Shown here: piece by piece, positions 35,301 to 43,584 of the stretch
How positions within the stretch are numbered: position 1 is the first letter of the stretch
Layout: each line of letters opens with the position of its first letter
Assembly: GCA_902576905.1 (NCBI GenBank)
Contig: CACGWW010000001.1
Location: 62,001 to 126,000, forward strand
Origin: an uncultured Alphaproteobacteria bacterium
Lineage (GTDB): Bacteria > Pseudomonadota > Alphaproteobacteria > Rhodobacterales > Rhodobacteraceae
Direction of reading: 5' to 3'
Length of the DNA stretch: 64,000 nt
The notes under the pieces: model-generated
Told to the model about the DNA's origin: nothing
What the model saw: the letters and a program-made list of their open reading frames with translations, nothing else
Database searches by the model: none
Made by a program: the position numbers and the translations under genes

Positions 35301-35670
35301 CTTCAATTGCAATCTTAACATCATCTAATGCCTTTTCCATATCCCAGTTTGAAACAAAATCAATAGTTATTCTAGAGACTCCCTCGTAGGAGCGCGATAC
35401 AATTCTCTCTATTCCTTCCAATTCCAACAAACTAGGCTCTAGATAGCCTACAACTCCAGTATCAAGGTCTTCCGCACCTGCACCTGGCCAATATGCGCTA
35501 ATATTAATTTGTTCAATAACTACGTCAGGAAAAAATTGAGATCTTAGCTTATTTATTGAAAAAAAACCCAAAACCAAAATTACAACTAAAACAAGGTTGG
35601 CAATTGTGCTGTGGGCAATAAAGTAACCAAAAAAAGATCCAAATAATGATGGGCCTTGGTCTCGCTCCAT
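32305..35670 (-). CDS. Efflux RND transporter permease subunit (AcrB family)
   Basis: A 1121-residue inner-membrane pump of the AcrB/MexB superfamily, proton-driven. The first helix is near residues 18-38. Two porter domains alternate with two sets of helices; the DxxD-type proton relay is in ALIICLGIVVDDAIVVAEH, and TGIIINDSIVLISTFNEY is the matching segment in the second half. The protein is a little longer than AcrB because of a hydrophobic C-terminal extension (two more helices near 1050-1110). It is cotranscribed with the adaptor gene upstream (5 bp); no outer-membrane factor is in the window, so substrates are unknown. Confidence 0.93.
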   Translation of the reverse strand: MERDQGPSLFGSFFGYFIAHSTIANLVLVVILVLGFFSINKLRSQFFPDVVIEQINISAYWPGAGAEDLDTGVVGYLEPSLLELEGIERIVSRSYEGVSRITIDFVSNWDMEKALDDVKIAIEEAQNLPDELDDIDVKRRVWRDRVTNVVFSGPFTIEQLEKYSDEFLQLLYSEGIAKTSTRGGMEPIVRVVVPEISLLKNNLTLRELSSAVSSGASSIPAGETNDGLARLKAGSDKTQQIDLAEITAKTLLNGESIKLGDISAISIDEFPTVEFFKGKNPAIITRVDRGSDGDAIKIQETVETLIKKFQLNMPETLTIELSGTRTEAIKNRLNILISNGVVGLILVLFFLFLFLNAETAFWVAVGIPAALFASFGLMYLIGISINMISLFALIICLGIVVDDAIVVAEHADYRASSLKEDPYNAAKNAATFMGLPVFTATITTVLAFSGLVLIGGRFGSLIADIPYTVILVLVASLLECFLILPNHMYHSLKNSAKRLKWYNVPSQKFNEKFKIFKNRYFKAFIHLNLQYRYLSLIFMLSLLFCSISLLVSGDVKWRFWNPPEIGRLTANIAMVSGAERKDTLAMIRELERANKKVAGGFERENGKNPITFQISQIGGNEGRGIAGAQNKDKDLLGSFTVELIDADLRPYSSFTYLAALQDEVNKSPLLETISFRRWGSGPGGDGISINLAASDTKTLKEAAEQLKASLSSYQEISALEDTQGYDKTEYIITLTNRGKKLGFTIDSIGRQLSDRLNGIETLTFLKGNKTGKIIIELSEENLNGDFIQNAKVRSNRGHYGSLSDIVEIKAQYGFSSVTREDGQKIITVTGQLSEEDAEQAEIVKDRIQNEILPSIEEGFGVISSLTGLAEQERRFLDDALVAFLLCVLGIYLTLAWVFASWSRPMVIMLIIPFGLIGALWGHYVYGIALSMFSIIGLIGMTGIIINDSIVLISTFNEYKKKMDNTGAIIKATCDRLRPILLTTLTTVFGLAPLLFEQSTDAQFLKPTVITLVFGLGFGMLILLIIVPVFIAVQHDLYKHFKSFRRFVFSARLNGQNGWKNLIYVSVFFLGVLGLIFIQLLFSFDYFVIFFTAFVCLGLFYIWFAFMKQIQNRVFSIRKPTL

Positions 35671-35675
35671 CTATT

Positions 35676-37142
35676 TTAACCTCCCATCCGTTTTCTTAGC
35701 CTATCTACAACTTTTTTAGGAACAAGTTCCTGACTAAGCTGTTTTACAAGCCTTTTTTTTACATCTTTTGGGATCCACTTGTTATTTTCAACTGCATTAA
35801 TTAGCTTATCTCTTTCTTCGCCAGTCAATTTTATAGTTTCGTTTTTCTCAGGCTTTACCCCCTCAGCACCTTTAGAACTATCTATAACTTTTACCTTTAC
35901 ACCAGCATCTAATTGGGGAGACCATTTAGTTACAAACTTTCTATCAAATGGAACATTCTTTACCAATATATGGTTTTCTTGAAATCTAATGACGTCAATA
36001 TTTATTTTTTCTAATCTAAAATCATCGTTAACCAGCAGTATAGTATTGTTTGACCCCAAAGACCCCAGTGGAAGCTTGGCTATACCCATTAACTTCGGTT
36101 CAAATATCTTGACCTTTACAAAATCTCCTGGTTTCAAAGACAATCCATTCTGCGCAGAGATACTAGCGAATACCTGTCTTCCCGTATTACCTGTATTTGC
36201 CTGACCACCTACTCTTTCTATAATTCCAGAATAGACATTCTTTTTTCCTAGTCCTCCTGAAGAATATTCAACCTTAAGTTTGATAAAATTCCCTTCCTTG
36301 TCAATTATTCTGGGATATTGAATGTCAGATAAAGGAAATACTACTTCTAAAGCTTTGGGATCGAGTATTGCACCTAGACGATCATTGGATGAAATAAGGC
36401 GACCTGTAACTGCATTCACTTGATCTAGTACTCCTGTAAATGGAGCAAAAAATTTCGTATCCGCCAGCTGCCTTTTTGCTAAATCGTGGGCAACCTTCTT
36501 TCGTTCTACAAGCACTTCAGCCTTAAAAATTTTATTCTTTGCTTGAACAAAAGAATTCTTCTTCATGATAAGAGATTTCTCAGAATTCGTGAGAGCTAAA
36601 GATGACTGTTCAAATATAGTTTCTGATATAACTCCATTAGCTTTTAGTTTCTGTTGCCTTTCAAATGAAGCCAATCGAATAGTTTTTTCCTTTTCTGCTG
36701 CCTCGAGATCTAATTTCGCAAGCTCAAAAAGTGTTTTAGCACTTACTAGATCACTTTCAGCATCTCGTAGATCAGCTTTAGCTATCGCGAGGCTGTCTTT
36801 GTATTCTGTATCTTCAATAGAAAACAAGAAATCTCCCTCAACCACTGTTGACCCATCTCTAAAGACCTTGGCTACTTCAGATATTTTTCCAACAACTGGT
36901 GCTCTTATTTCCAAGGTGCGCCAGCTTTTCACCTCTCCATAGCTGTTTATGATTGGTGTCTCTTCCGATCTCTTTATTTTATCCGTAAAAACTGTATATT
37001 CTCTCTCCCCGCCTTTCCTTTTGCTTGAATACTTACGATCTTTTTCAGAGGAAGCAGTGAAAGAGGTCACTGTGTACCCAAAGAATAGAAGTATTAAACC
37101 GAAAAGTATAAAAAATATTGATGTTCTTTTAAAAAACTTCAT
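35676..37142 (-). CDS. Efflux RND transporter periplasmic adaptor
   Basis: A 488-residue membrane-fusion protein (HlyD/AcrA family) that bridges the RND pump and outer-membrane channel. A single N-terminal membrane helix (about 10-28) is followed by a lipoyl half-motif (LEIRAPVVGKISEVAKVF), a long coiled-coil hairpin (residues about 115-225, rich in Ala, Lys, Glu), then KFFAPFTGVLDQVNAVTG and beta-barrel parts. A C-terminal extension of about 70 charged residues follows the barrel. It is the first gene of the efflux pair. Confidence 0.92.
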   Translation of the reverse strand: MKFFKRTSIFFILFGLILLFFGYTVTSFTASSEKDRKYSSKRKGGEREYTVFTDKIKRSEETPIINSYGEVKSWRTLEIRAPVVGKISEVAKVFRDGSTVVEGDFLFSIEDTEYKDSLAIAKADLRDAESDLVSAKTLFELAKLDLEAAEKEKTIRLASFERQQKLKANGVISETIFEQSSLALTNSEKSLIMKKNSFVQAKNKIFKAEVLVERKKVAHDLAKRQLADTKFFAPFTGVLDQVNAVTGRLISSNDRLGAILDPKALEVVFPLSDIQYPRIIDKEGNFIKLKVEYSSGGLGKKNVYSGIIERVGGQANTGNTGRQVFASISAQNGLSLKPGDFVKVKIFEPKLMGIAKLPLGSLGSNNTILLVNDDFRLEKINIDVIRFQENHILVKNVPFDRKFVTKWSPQLDAGVKVKVIDSSKGAEGVKPEKNETIKLTGEERDKLINAVENNKWIPKDVKKRLVKQLSQELVPKKVVDRLRKRMGG

Positions 37143-37256
37143 TTGCCCTAAAAATTTTTACAAACATGTAGCTTTGATATATTACTTTTAAAAAATTTAC
37201 AAATTATCACTGTCTATAAGATTCATAAACGCAGCTGTTTTAGTTAGAACTTCCAC

Positions 37257-37805
37257 TTAACTTTTATCCTTAGTGTCCTTTAGCAACCGCGGCATTATCT
37301 CTACAAAGTTACAAGGTAAATGTCTATAATCAAACTGTGGTCTTAGCAAACTCTCCCATGCATCTCTACAAGCTGAAGGAGATCCTGGTAAAGCGAATAA
37401 ATAGGTTCCATTCCTTACTCCTGCACATGCTCGACTTTGCAGTGCTGATGTACCTATTTTTTTCATTGAAATTGACGCGAACATTGATGGAAACGCTGTT
37501 ATCTCTTTTTCATAAACTTGAGAGTGGGCTTCTACGGACACGTCTCTTTTGGTAAGACCGGTCCCACCGGTGCTTATTATAACATCAATATTGGAGCTCA
37601 TACTCCATGCCTCTAAAACATTTTTTATTTCAATTAACTCATCTTTAACAATACGCTTATGAATTACATTATGACCGGCATCTTCTACAGCATTGGATAA
37701 AAAATCGCCAGATTTGTCCGTTGTCTTTGTTCTTGTATCTGAAACGGTTAGAATTGCTATATTTATCGATTTAAATTCTCGAGACATATTATAAGAAGAG
37801 TTCAT
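37257..37805 (-). CDS. moaB: Molybdenum cofactor biosynthesis protein B
   Basis: A 182-residue MoaB/MogA-fold protein acting on molybdopterin (adenylation or related step). Key segments are AILTVSDTRTKTTDKSGDFL, DVIISTGGTGLTKRDVSVEA and the ALPGSPSACRDAWESLL end, with TGGTG forming the binding loop. ATG 37805 overlaps the stop of the upstream glycosylase-like gene; an alternative ATG at 37787 would begin MSREFKS, closer to relatives. MoaD and MoaE are encoded separately at 44558-45260. Confidence 0.94.
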   Translation of the reverse strand: MNSSYNMSREFKSINIAILTVSDTRTKTTDKSGDFLSNAVEDAGHNVIHKRIVKDELIEIKNVLEAWSMSSNIDVIISTGGTGLTKRDVSVEAHSQVYEKEITAFPSMFASISMKKIGTSALQSRACAGVRNGTYLFALPGSPSACRDAWESLLRPQFDYRHLPCNFVEIMPRLLKDTKDKS

Positions 37806-38562
37806 TTTTTAAAGTCCTTCTTTTTTGTTTCCATTCTTCCCAAACAGTTTTTTTTACTTCCGGAACACTCATCATATACTCGAGCTCAGGAATTGAAAAA
37901 TACTGATTTTCTTTCATAGCTTGATCCTCATTCACTCCCAGACTCGATGATAAAAGAGAGATTGCTTTGTCACCAATTAGAATAGTCAGGGAAGGTTTTA
38001 TTATATGCTTTAACCTCTGCAAGAACATTAAATGAAAAGATTGAAGATTTTTGAATTCCATCGCGTTGTTTAAGGGAATTGGTAATATAGGAACAAAAAT
38101 ATTTTGCACTTCTCTTTCGCTCTCATCCGATAAAATACTGAATATAATATTATTGATTAAATTCCTCTTTTTACCATCAAGGAAAAGATACTGAGCAAAA
38201 TCGCTTCTATTAGGGGGTTCATGAATAATCAAGATATTTAGCTCATTTATCTGTTTTAGTTTATTATATCCCCAGAATTTCTTGATATTGAAGTTATCTA
38301 TCAAAGAATCTCGCCAATATGCCTCCAAAGAGTCAACAGTCTCAATTGCATTAATATCTTTTTTGTAAACTTCATTTAAAAAGCTTTCTCTGTCTGGATC
38401 CTCATTTTCTTCACTTTTTTTAAACAAGGGACCATCTTGATAAGCCGAATCGTTAATTTTCTTTTCTAGTTGAACATTGAAATAATTTTGTGGCTTCCGG
38501 GTTGCAACATCCTCAACACCCATTGAGTATAACCATAAAAGTTGTTCAAAATCACTTCTCAT
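37789..38562 (-). CDS. Degenerate uracil-DNA glycosylase-like protein
   Basis: A 257-residue protein in the place where Rhodobacterales carry a family-4-type uracil-DNA glycosylase next to moaB. The N-terminal LLWLYSMGVEDVA and the order of predicted strands fit that family. However, the uracil-binding GEAPG loop appears as IIHEPPNRSD (residues 112-121), the C-terminal HPSxLL-type motif is not recognisable (VPEVKKTVWEEW stands there), and there is no cysteine anywhere, so the [4Fe-4S] cluster of family 4 cannot form. It is probably not an active glycosylase; the fold assignment is inference. Confidence 0.65.
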   Translation of the reverse strand: MRSDFEQLLWLYSMGVEDVATRKPQNYFNVQLEKKINDSAYQDGPLFKKSEENEDPDRESFLNEVYKKDINAIETVDSLEAYWRDSLIDNFNIKKFWGYNKLKQINELNILIIHEPPNRSDFAQYLFLDGKKRNLINNIIFSILSDESEREVQNIFVPILPIPLNNAMEFKNLQSFHLMFLQRLKHIIKPSLTILIGDKAISLLSSSLGVNEDQAMKENQYFSIPELEYMMSVPEVKKTVWEEWKQKRRTLKNELFL

Positions 38563-38638
38563 TTAGCTTTGCAATTTTATCATTGTTTTAGAAATTTTAT
38601 CTGGTACTTAAATCTTTATCTAATCATTTTATTGTTAG

Positions 38639-39571
38639 GTGGAAAGATTTTTGCAGACAAAGCATTTAATTCAAATAGATGATCTAAGCAGAAGTGACAT
38701 AGAAGAGATCTTTGCTCTTGCTGAATATTACCTTCAGAAAAATAAGAATAAAGTTGAGCAAAAACATCATCTACAATCTTTTACTCAAATTAATGTTTTT
38801 TTTGAAAACTCAACTAGGACGCTAGCGAGCTTCGAATTAGCTGGAAAAAAATTGGGTGGAATAGTTCAAGACATAAGAATTGCAACTAGTTCTATACAAA
38901 AGGGAGAGACACTCATTGATACTGCTTTAACTTTGAATGCAATGAGACCCGATTTGCTCATTGTAAGGCATTCTTCTTCAGGTGCTGTGAATCTATTGTC
39001 AGAAAAAGTTAATTGCTCGGTTCTTAATGCTGGAGATGGCAGTCACGAACACCCAACACAGGCGCTGCTAGATTTTTTGACTATAAAGCACAGAAAGAAA
39101 AAAAAAGAAGGCTTAATAATTGCTATTTGCGGAGATATAAGCCATAGCCGTGTAGCTCGATCAAATATAGCCCTATTATGTAAATTTAACAACCAAGTGC
39201 GACTTATCGGTCCTAGCAACCTGTTACCAAACTCATTTAAGGATATGGGTCTAGAAATATATAATCGTATGGAAGATGGTGTTAGGAATGCTGACGTAAT
39301 AATGATGCTTAGATTGCAAAAAGAACGAATGAAGGGTGGTTTTATTCCTTCAAGGCGCGAGTATTTCAATCGCTTTGGTCTTGATAATCAGAAACTTTTG
39401 CTAGCAAAAAGTGATGCAATAGTTATGCATCCTGGTCCTATGAACAGAGGAGTTGAAATTGATGGAATTATTGCTGACGATCTAAATAGAAGCGTTATCC
39501 AAGAACAGGTAGAAATTGGTGTTGCCTTGAGAATGGCCGTTCTTCACCTATTAGTGGATAGGAAAAATTAA
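38639..39571 (+). CDS. pyrB: Aspartate carbamoyltransferase catalytic subunit
   Basis: Makes N-carbamoyl-L-aspartate in pyrimidine synthesis. The carbamoyl-phosphate loop [20 protein letters not shown] and [13 protein letters not shown] are present, with [13 protein letters not shown] near the end. At 310 residues it is a normal catalytic chain; no regulatory pyrI is nearby. GTG 38639 is taken as the start, but TTG 38651 (eight bases after AGGTGG) would be better spaced. The pyrC homologue follows after one base. Confidence 0.95.
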   Translation: MERFLQTKHLIQIDDLSRSDIEEIFALAEYYLQKNKNKVEQKHHLQSFTQINVFFENSTRTLASFELAGKKLGGIVQDIRIATSSIQKGETLIDTALTLNAMRPDLLIVRHSSSGAVNLLSEKVNCSVLNAGDGSHEHPTQALLDFLTIKHRKKKKEGLIIAICGDISHSRVARSNIALLCKFNNQVRLIGPSNLLPNSFKDMGLEIYNRMEDGVRNADVIMMLRLQKERMKGGFIPSRREYFNRFGLDNQKLLLAKSDAIVMHPGPMNRGVEIDGIIADDLNRSVIQEQVEIGVALRMAVLHLLVDRKN

Positions 39572-39572
39572 T

Positions 39573-40856
39573 ATGGAAAAACAAATTACATTTATAAATG
39601 CAAGATTAATTGATCCTAAAGTAGAAATAGAAACGGCAGGGACTTTAACAATAAATGGTGGTTTAATAGCCAAGAAAAATGATGGCATTAAAGGTAAGGT
39701 AATTGATTGCAAGGGAATGTGTTTAGCACCTGGTATTGTAGATATTGGAGTTAAGGTATGCGAGCCTGGAGAGAAACATAAGGAAAGCTTCAGATCTGCT
39801 AGCAGTGCTGCTGCCGCTGGAGGTGTCACTAGTTTAGTAACCCGTCCAGATACAAAGCCCTCAATAGATAATCCAGAACTACTAGAATTTTTTAAAAATA
39901 GAGGTAAAGAAGCTAGTAAGGTTAGAATATTTCCTACTGCATCTTTAACAAAAAGAAATAATGGGAAAAAGATGACAGAAATTGGCTTCCTTCATGATGG
40001 CGGTGCTGTTGCATTTACTGATGGCTTTAACTCGATCCCCAATACAAAAATTTTTCACCAGATTTTGAAATATGCCTCTGATTTCAACACCCTCATCATA
40101 GGACATCCTCAAGACTATTTTTTAACAAAAAATACCTCAGCTACGAACGGAGTTTTTGCATCAATTAAAGGACTTTCATCCAGCCCTGATTTTGCAGAAA
40201 AGATTGGATTAGAACGCGACACAGCGCTGATCAGTACTTTAAAGATCCGTTATCACGCAGACCAAGTTACAACAAAAATCGGCTTAGATGTGCTAAGAGA
40301 TATAAAAATGACTAACAACCGTATAACAGCTGGAACTTCTATTCACCATCTTTTGTTCAATGAACTCGATATAGGAAACTATAGAACGTTTTTCAAATTA
40401 AAACCACCGTTGAGAAGTAACGCTGACAGAGAGGCTTTGACGGAAGCAATACGAGAAGGACTGATTGATAATATTTGCTCCATGCATACACCTCAGGATG
40501 AGGAAAGCAAAAGGCTCCCTTTTGAAGAGGCCGCGCCGGGTGCCGTAGGTCTTGAAACAATATTACCTGCATCTCTTTCGTTATATCACAATAAGATATT
40601 AAGTCTTAATCAGCTTTTTCGATTATTAGCTTTAAACCCAGCAAATATTATTAAGAAGAGTTTGGGGTGTCTAGACGAAGGTCAACCAGCGGACATTATC
40701 ATTTTTGACCCAGATAAACCTGTGAAAATCGATCGATTCCAGTTTCGGTCAAAATCGCAAAATACTCCTTTTGATGGCTTTAATTTACAAGGTGAAAACT
40801 TGTTAACAATGGTTGAGGGCGAAATTATTTTTAAAAAAAATTCGTTTGAAGTATGA
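39573..40856 (+). CDS. pyrC: Dihydroorotase-family protein PyrC, without the HxH metal motif
   Basis: A 427-residue class-I dihydroorotase homologue, directly after pyrB. Sequence is close in style to Rhodobacterales PyrC (KESFRSASSAAAAGGVTSLV, LNELDIGNYRTFFKLKPPLR, RSKSQNTPFDG). The zinc-binding DxHxHxREPG is replaced by DIGVKVCEPG (residues 57-66), and the DHAPH element by SMHTPQDEESK near 303. Such pyrB-linked homologues in other proteobacteria (PyrC' or PyrX) are inactive but required for assembly of the carbamoyltransferase. I expect the same here, with an active dihydroorotase elsewhere; activity is unproven. Confidence 0.88.
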   Translation: MEKQITFINARLIDPKVEIETAGTLTINGGLIAKKNDGIKGKVIDCKGMCLAPGIVDIGVKVCEPGEKHKESFRSASSAAAAGGVTSLVTRPDTKPSIDNPELLEFFKNRGKEASKVRIFPTASLTKRNNGKKMTEIGFLHDGGAVAFTDGFNSIPNTKIFHQILKYASDFNTLIIGHPQDYFLTKNTSATNGVFASIKGLSSSPDFAEKIGLERDTALISTLKIRYHADQVTTKIGLDVLRDIKMTNNRITAGTSIHHLLFNELDIGNYRTFFKLKPPLRSNADREALTEAIREGLIDNICSMHTPQDEESKRLPFEEAAPGAVGLETILPASLSLYHNKILSLNQLFRLLALNPANIIKKSLGCLDEGQPADIIIFDPDKPVKIDRFQFRSKSQNTPFDGFNLQGENLLTMVEGEIIFKKNSFEV

Positions 40857-40863
40857 TAGTGTG

Positions 40864-41454
40864 ATGTCGGCTTTTGTCATTATTTTTGTAACTTATCTTA
40901 TAGGATCAATACCATTTGGTTTGGTTGGGAAGTTTTTTTTTAAAATTCAAGATCCCCGAACATTTGGCTCAAAAAATATTGGAGCTACTAACATTCTCCG
41001 GAGTGGAAACAAAAAAGCAGCAGCTTTTACGCTTTTCTTTGATATGTTTAAAGGGTTCTTTGGGGTCTTAATTGCATCATACATCGAAACAGATCTAATT
41101 TACCTAGCTATACTGGCAGTAGTTTTTGGGCATATTTTTCCTATTTATTTACTATTTAAAGGTGGGAAAGGAGTAGCAACCTTTTTGGGAGCACTATTAT
41201 CTTACAGCACTGTCGTTGGTGGCTTGACTTTATTGACATGGATAACGGTATTTTATTTAACAAGAAAGTCTTCAGTTGCAGGAATAAGCGCTATAGTTTT
41301 ATCAAACTTTTTTCTATTATTATTTTATGATAATTTATCTGTAAACTTATCAGCACTTGTTTTAAGTACATTTATTTTATTCAAACACTCAGAAAATATT
41401 AAGCGTCTTTTAAAGAAAGAGGAATTTAGTTTCGAAGGCCGTGATAAAAATTAA
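40864..41454 (+). CDS. plsY: Glycerol-3-phosphate acyltransferase PlsY
   Basis: Membrane enzyme that acylates glycerol-3-phosphate from acyl-phosphate, the first step of phospholipid synthesis. Family motifs YLIGSIPFGLVGKFFF, FGSKNIGATNILRSGNK (phosphate binding) and LLFKGGKGVATFLGALL are all present, with five or more hydrophobic helices. I start at ATG 40864 (MSAFVIIFVTYLIGSIP), seven bases after the pyrC stop; an in-frame upstream ATG within pyrC would add an unlikely basic leader. Its last 29 bases overlap the 3' end of gshA on the other strand. Confidence 0.94.
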   Translation: MSAFVIIFVTYLIGSIPFGLVGKFFFKIQDPRTFGSKNIGATNILRSGNKKAAAFTLFFDMFKGFFGVLIASYIETDLIYLAILAVVFGHIFPIYLLFKGGKGVATFLGALLSYSTVVGGLTLLTWITVFYLTRKSSVAGISAIVLSNFFLLLFYDNLSVNLSALVLSTFILFKHSENIKRLLKKEEFSFEGRDKN

Positions 41455-42802
41455 AATCATTATAAAAAGTAGAAAAATTGTTCTTCCATTTGCTGTCAAA
41501 TTTATTCACTAATTGACTTGAAAGAGATTGTTTTTTAGACACTCGTTCTAATAATGGTGTTAAAAATAAAGTTTCATCTTTGATATCGTTAGCTGAGCCT
41601 CGATTTTGTAATCCACTTTGTGCTATGTTAAGAACTTCTTTTCCAAATTCCCATAAAGTCTTATCACAAATTTTTGCGTTCATACCATGTTTACAAACAT
41701 CAATGCTTAACTCATTGACTGACTGCCAATCAAGAGCTTTAACTAAATTGAAAACATTATCCAGCGAGTCGCTATCATATAATAACCCGACCCACATTGC
41801 GGCTAATGCCGTTACATTTTGGCTCGGCCCTCCATCCGCACCTCTCATTTCAATGAAATTTTTTAAACGAACGTCTGTGAAGATTGTCGTCAGATGATCA
41901 ATCCAATCAGAATAGGTAGCTCTGTGATTTGGTAAGGATTTCAACTGACCTTGCATAAACATTCGAAAAGATTCGCCAGACAGATTCACATAATCTCCAT
42001 CTCTCTTTATGAAATACATGGGTACGTCCAACGCATATTCAATCCAACTATCAAAACTCAGATCATCATCAAAAATGAATTTTGGAATGCCTGTTCTATC
42101 ACTATCTGTATTCTTCCATATCTGTGCTCTCCAGCTCTGATAACCAGTATTTTTACCTTCAAACAAGGGGGAAGACGCAAACAAAGCGGTTGCGAGGGGT
42201 TGTATGCATGCGGCGACTCTAAGCTTTTTTGCCATATCCGCTTCCGAAGAGTAATCAAGATTCACTTGTATTGTACAAGTTCTCAACATCATATCTAAAC
42301 CTTGAGTTCCAACTGTTTTCATGTAAGGCATCATTATTTTTTTGTATCTATTTTTTGGCATTATGGGCATGTCATCCCTTTCCCAATTGGGTGCAGCACC
42401 AATTGAAAACAATCTCAAGCCTAATTCTTCACAGACAACTTTCATATTTTGTATGAAAGAATTCATTTCCTGGTCAACTTCATGAATACTTTTTTTTATA
42501 GCACCTGACAGCTCAAACTGTCCCCCTGGCTCCAAACTTATATTTGCTTTGTCCTTCTCAAGGCCAACAATTTTTGATTTCTCAAATAATGGTGCCCAGC
42601 CGAATTTTTTGATCAACACATCGAAAACTTTTGAAATAGACTTAGGCCCCTCATATGCAACAGGTCTCTTTAAATCTGTATCAAAAATAAAGTTTTCATA
42701 CTCCGATCCTATCCCCCATTCCGAATGAGGTTTACACCCTTGCTCGAAATAAAGTCTTAATTGATCTCGGTCCAAAAAGTCTGTGCGTTCCTCAGTTTTC
42801 AT
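41426..42802 (-). CDS. gshA: Glutamate-cysteine ligase (GCS2/plant type)
   Basis: First enzyme of glutathione synthesis, of the proteobacterial/plant-type GCS2 family. Visible are YFEQGCKPHSEWGIGSEYENF, ISLEPGGQFELSGA, MKTVGTQGLDMMLRTCTIQVN and MFMQGQLKSLPNHRATYSDW, with FIEMRGADGGP later. I use ATG 42802 (MKTEERTDF, 458 residues), which overlaps the rsmE end by 11 bases; an upstream in-frame ATG at 42847 would add 15 residues without family support. The 3' end overlaps plsY by 29 bases. Confidence 0.94.
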   Translation of the reverse strand: MKTEERTDFLDRDQLRLYFEQGCKPHSEWGIGSEYENFIFDTDLKRPVAYEGPKSISKVFDVLIKKFGWAPLFEKSKIVGLEKDKANISLEPGGQFELSGAIKKSIHEVDQEMNSFIQNMKVVCEELGLRLFSIGAAPNWERDDMPIMPKNRYKKIMMPYMKTVGTQGLDMMLRTCTIQVNLDYSSEADMAKKLRVAACIQPLATALFASSPLFEGKNTGYQSWRAQIWKNTDSDRTGIPKFIFDDDLSFDSWIEYALDVPMYFIKRDGDYVNLSGESFRMFMQGQLKSLPNHRATYSDWIDHLTTIFTDVRLKNFIEMRGADGGPSQNVTALAAMWVGLLYDSDSLDNVFNLVKALDWQSVNELSIDVCKHGMNAKICDKTLWEFGKEVLNIAQSGLQNRGSANDIKDETLFLTPLLERVSKKQSLSSQLVNKFDSKWKNNFSTFYNDFNFYHGLRN

Positions 42803-43556
42803 TATTTTGATGATCCACTTTTTTGAGCCAATCTCCAGCCATACCATGCCACATTGTTAAAGCTGAAACTGCCGCCGTTTCTGCTCTTAGTATTCTATTA
42901 CCTAAAGATACTGGAAGTATATTTTTTTTTGTTCTTAATAACTTTCTTTCACCATGACTAAATCCTCCCTCAGGCCCAACTAATACCGCAACTTTTTGTG
43001 GCCTTTTCGACAATAAACTCTCATTGATATTTCTACTTTCCAATGTTTCATCACAAAATATTAAAATTCTGTCTTCGGGCTGTTGTTCAATAACTTTAGA
43101 TAAAGAACTTATAGGTGATATTTCTGGGATAAAGGTTCCTCCACACTGTTCTACAGCTTCAATAATATTTTTTCTACAACGGTTAAGTGAAATCGTTTTA
43201 GTTTGCGTCTTATCGCTTAAAGTCGGTAAAAATTTTCTTATACCGAGCTCAGTACTTTTTTCTAGCAAAAAGTCTGTTCTTGACTTTTTTAGCGGACAAA
43301 ATATTAACCAAACATCTCCAGGTATACATCTAGATTTAGTTTTTTTCAAAATTTTAATATCAATAAAGCGTTTTTGAATATTAACGATCTCTGCTTCGTA
43401 TTCACCGGTATAATTGTCAAAAACAAGAATTTTTTCACCAATCTTACAACGCATTACGTTTTTTAAGTAATGAGATTGCTCAGTCTCTAAATTAATCCTT
43501 TCACCAACTGTTAAAGTGACTTCACAGAATAGCCTTATACTAATATTCTTGTTCAT
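42792..43556 (-). CDS. rsmE: 16S rRNA (uracil1498-N3)-methyltransferase
   Basis: SPOUT methyltransferase for m3U1498. The N-terminal PUA-like domain includes QSHYLKNVMRCKIGEKILVFD; the knotted C-terminal domain shows AVLVGPEGGFSHGERKLL and LGNRILRAETAAVSALTMW, diagnostic of RsmE. At 254 residues it has the usual length. It is divergent from ubiA across about 28 bases, and gshA follows with an overlap; this rsmE-gshA pairing is common in Rhodobacterales. Confidence 0.95.
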   Translation of the reverse strand: MNKNISIRLFCEVTLTVGERINLETEQSHYLKNVMRCKIGEKILVFDNYTGEYEAEIVNIQKRFIDIKILKKTKSRCIPGDVWLIFCPLKKSRTDFLLEKSTELGIRKFLPTLSDKTQTKTISLNRCRKNIIEAVEQCGGTFIPEISPISSLSKVIEQQPEDRILIFCDETLESRNINESLLSKRPQKVAVLVGPEGGFSHGERKLLRTKKNILPVSLGNRILRAETAAVSALTMWHGMAGDWLKKVDHQNNEN

Positions 43557-43584
43557 AAAGTTTAATTATCATGAATGACCTTAA

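Noticed and set aside
34781-35389. Long open frame of 202 codons on the plus strand inside the RND pump gene
   Set aside because: It is antisense to a clear AcrB-family coding region and shows no recognisable protein pattern; it is a composition shadow.
36565-36942. 125-codon plus-strand frame inside the adaptor gene
   Set aside because: Antisense to the coiled-coil region of the membrane-fusion protein; serine/leucine-rich translation typical of a shadow frame.
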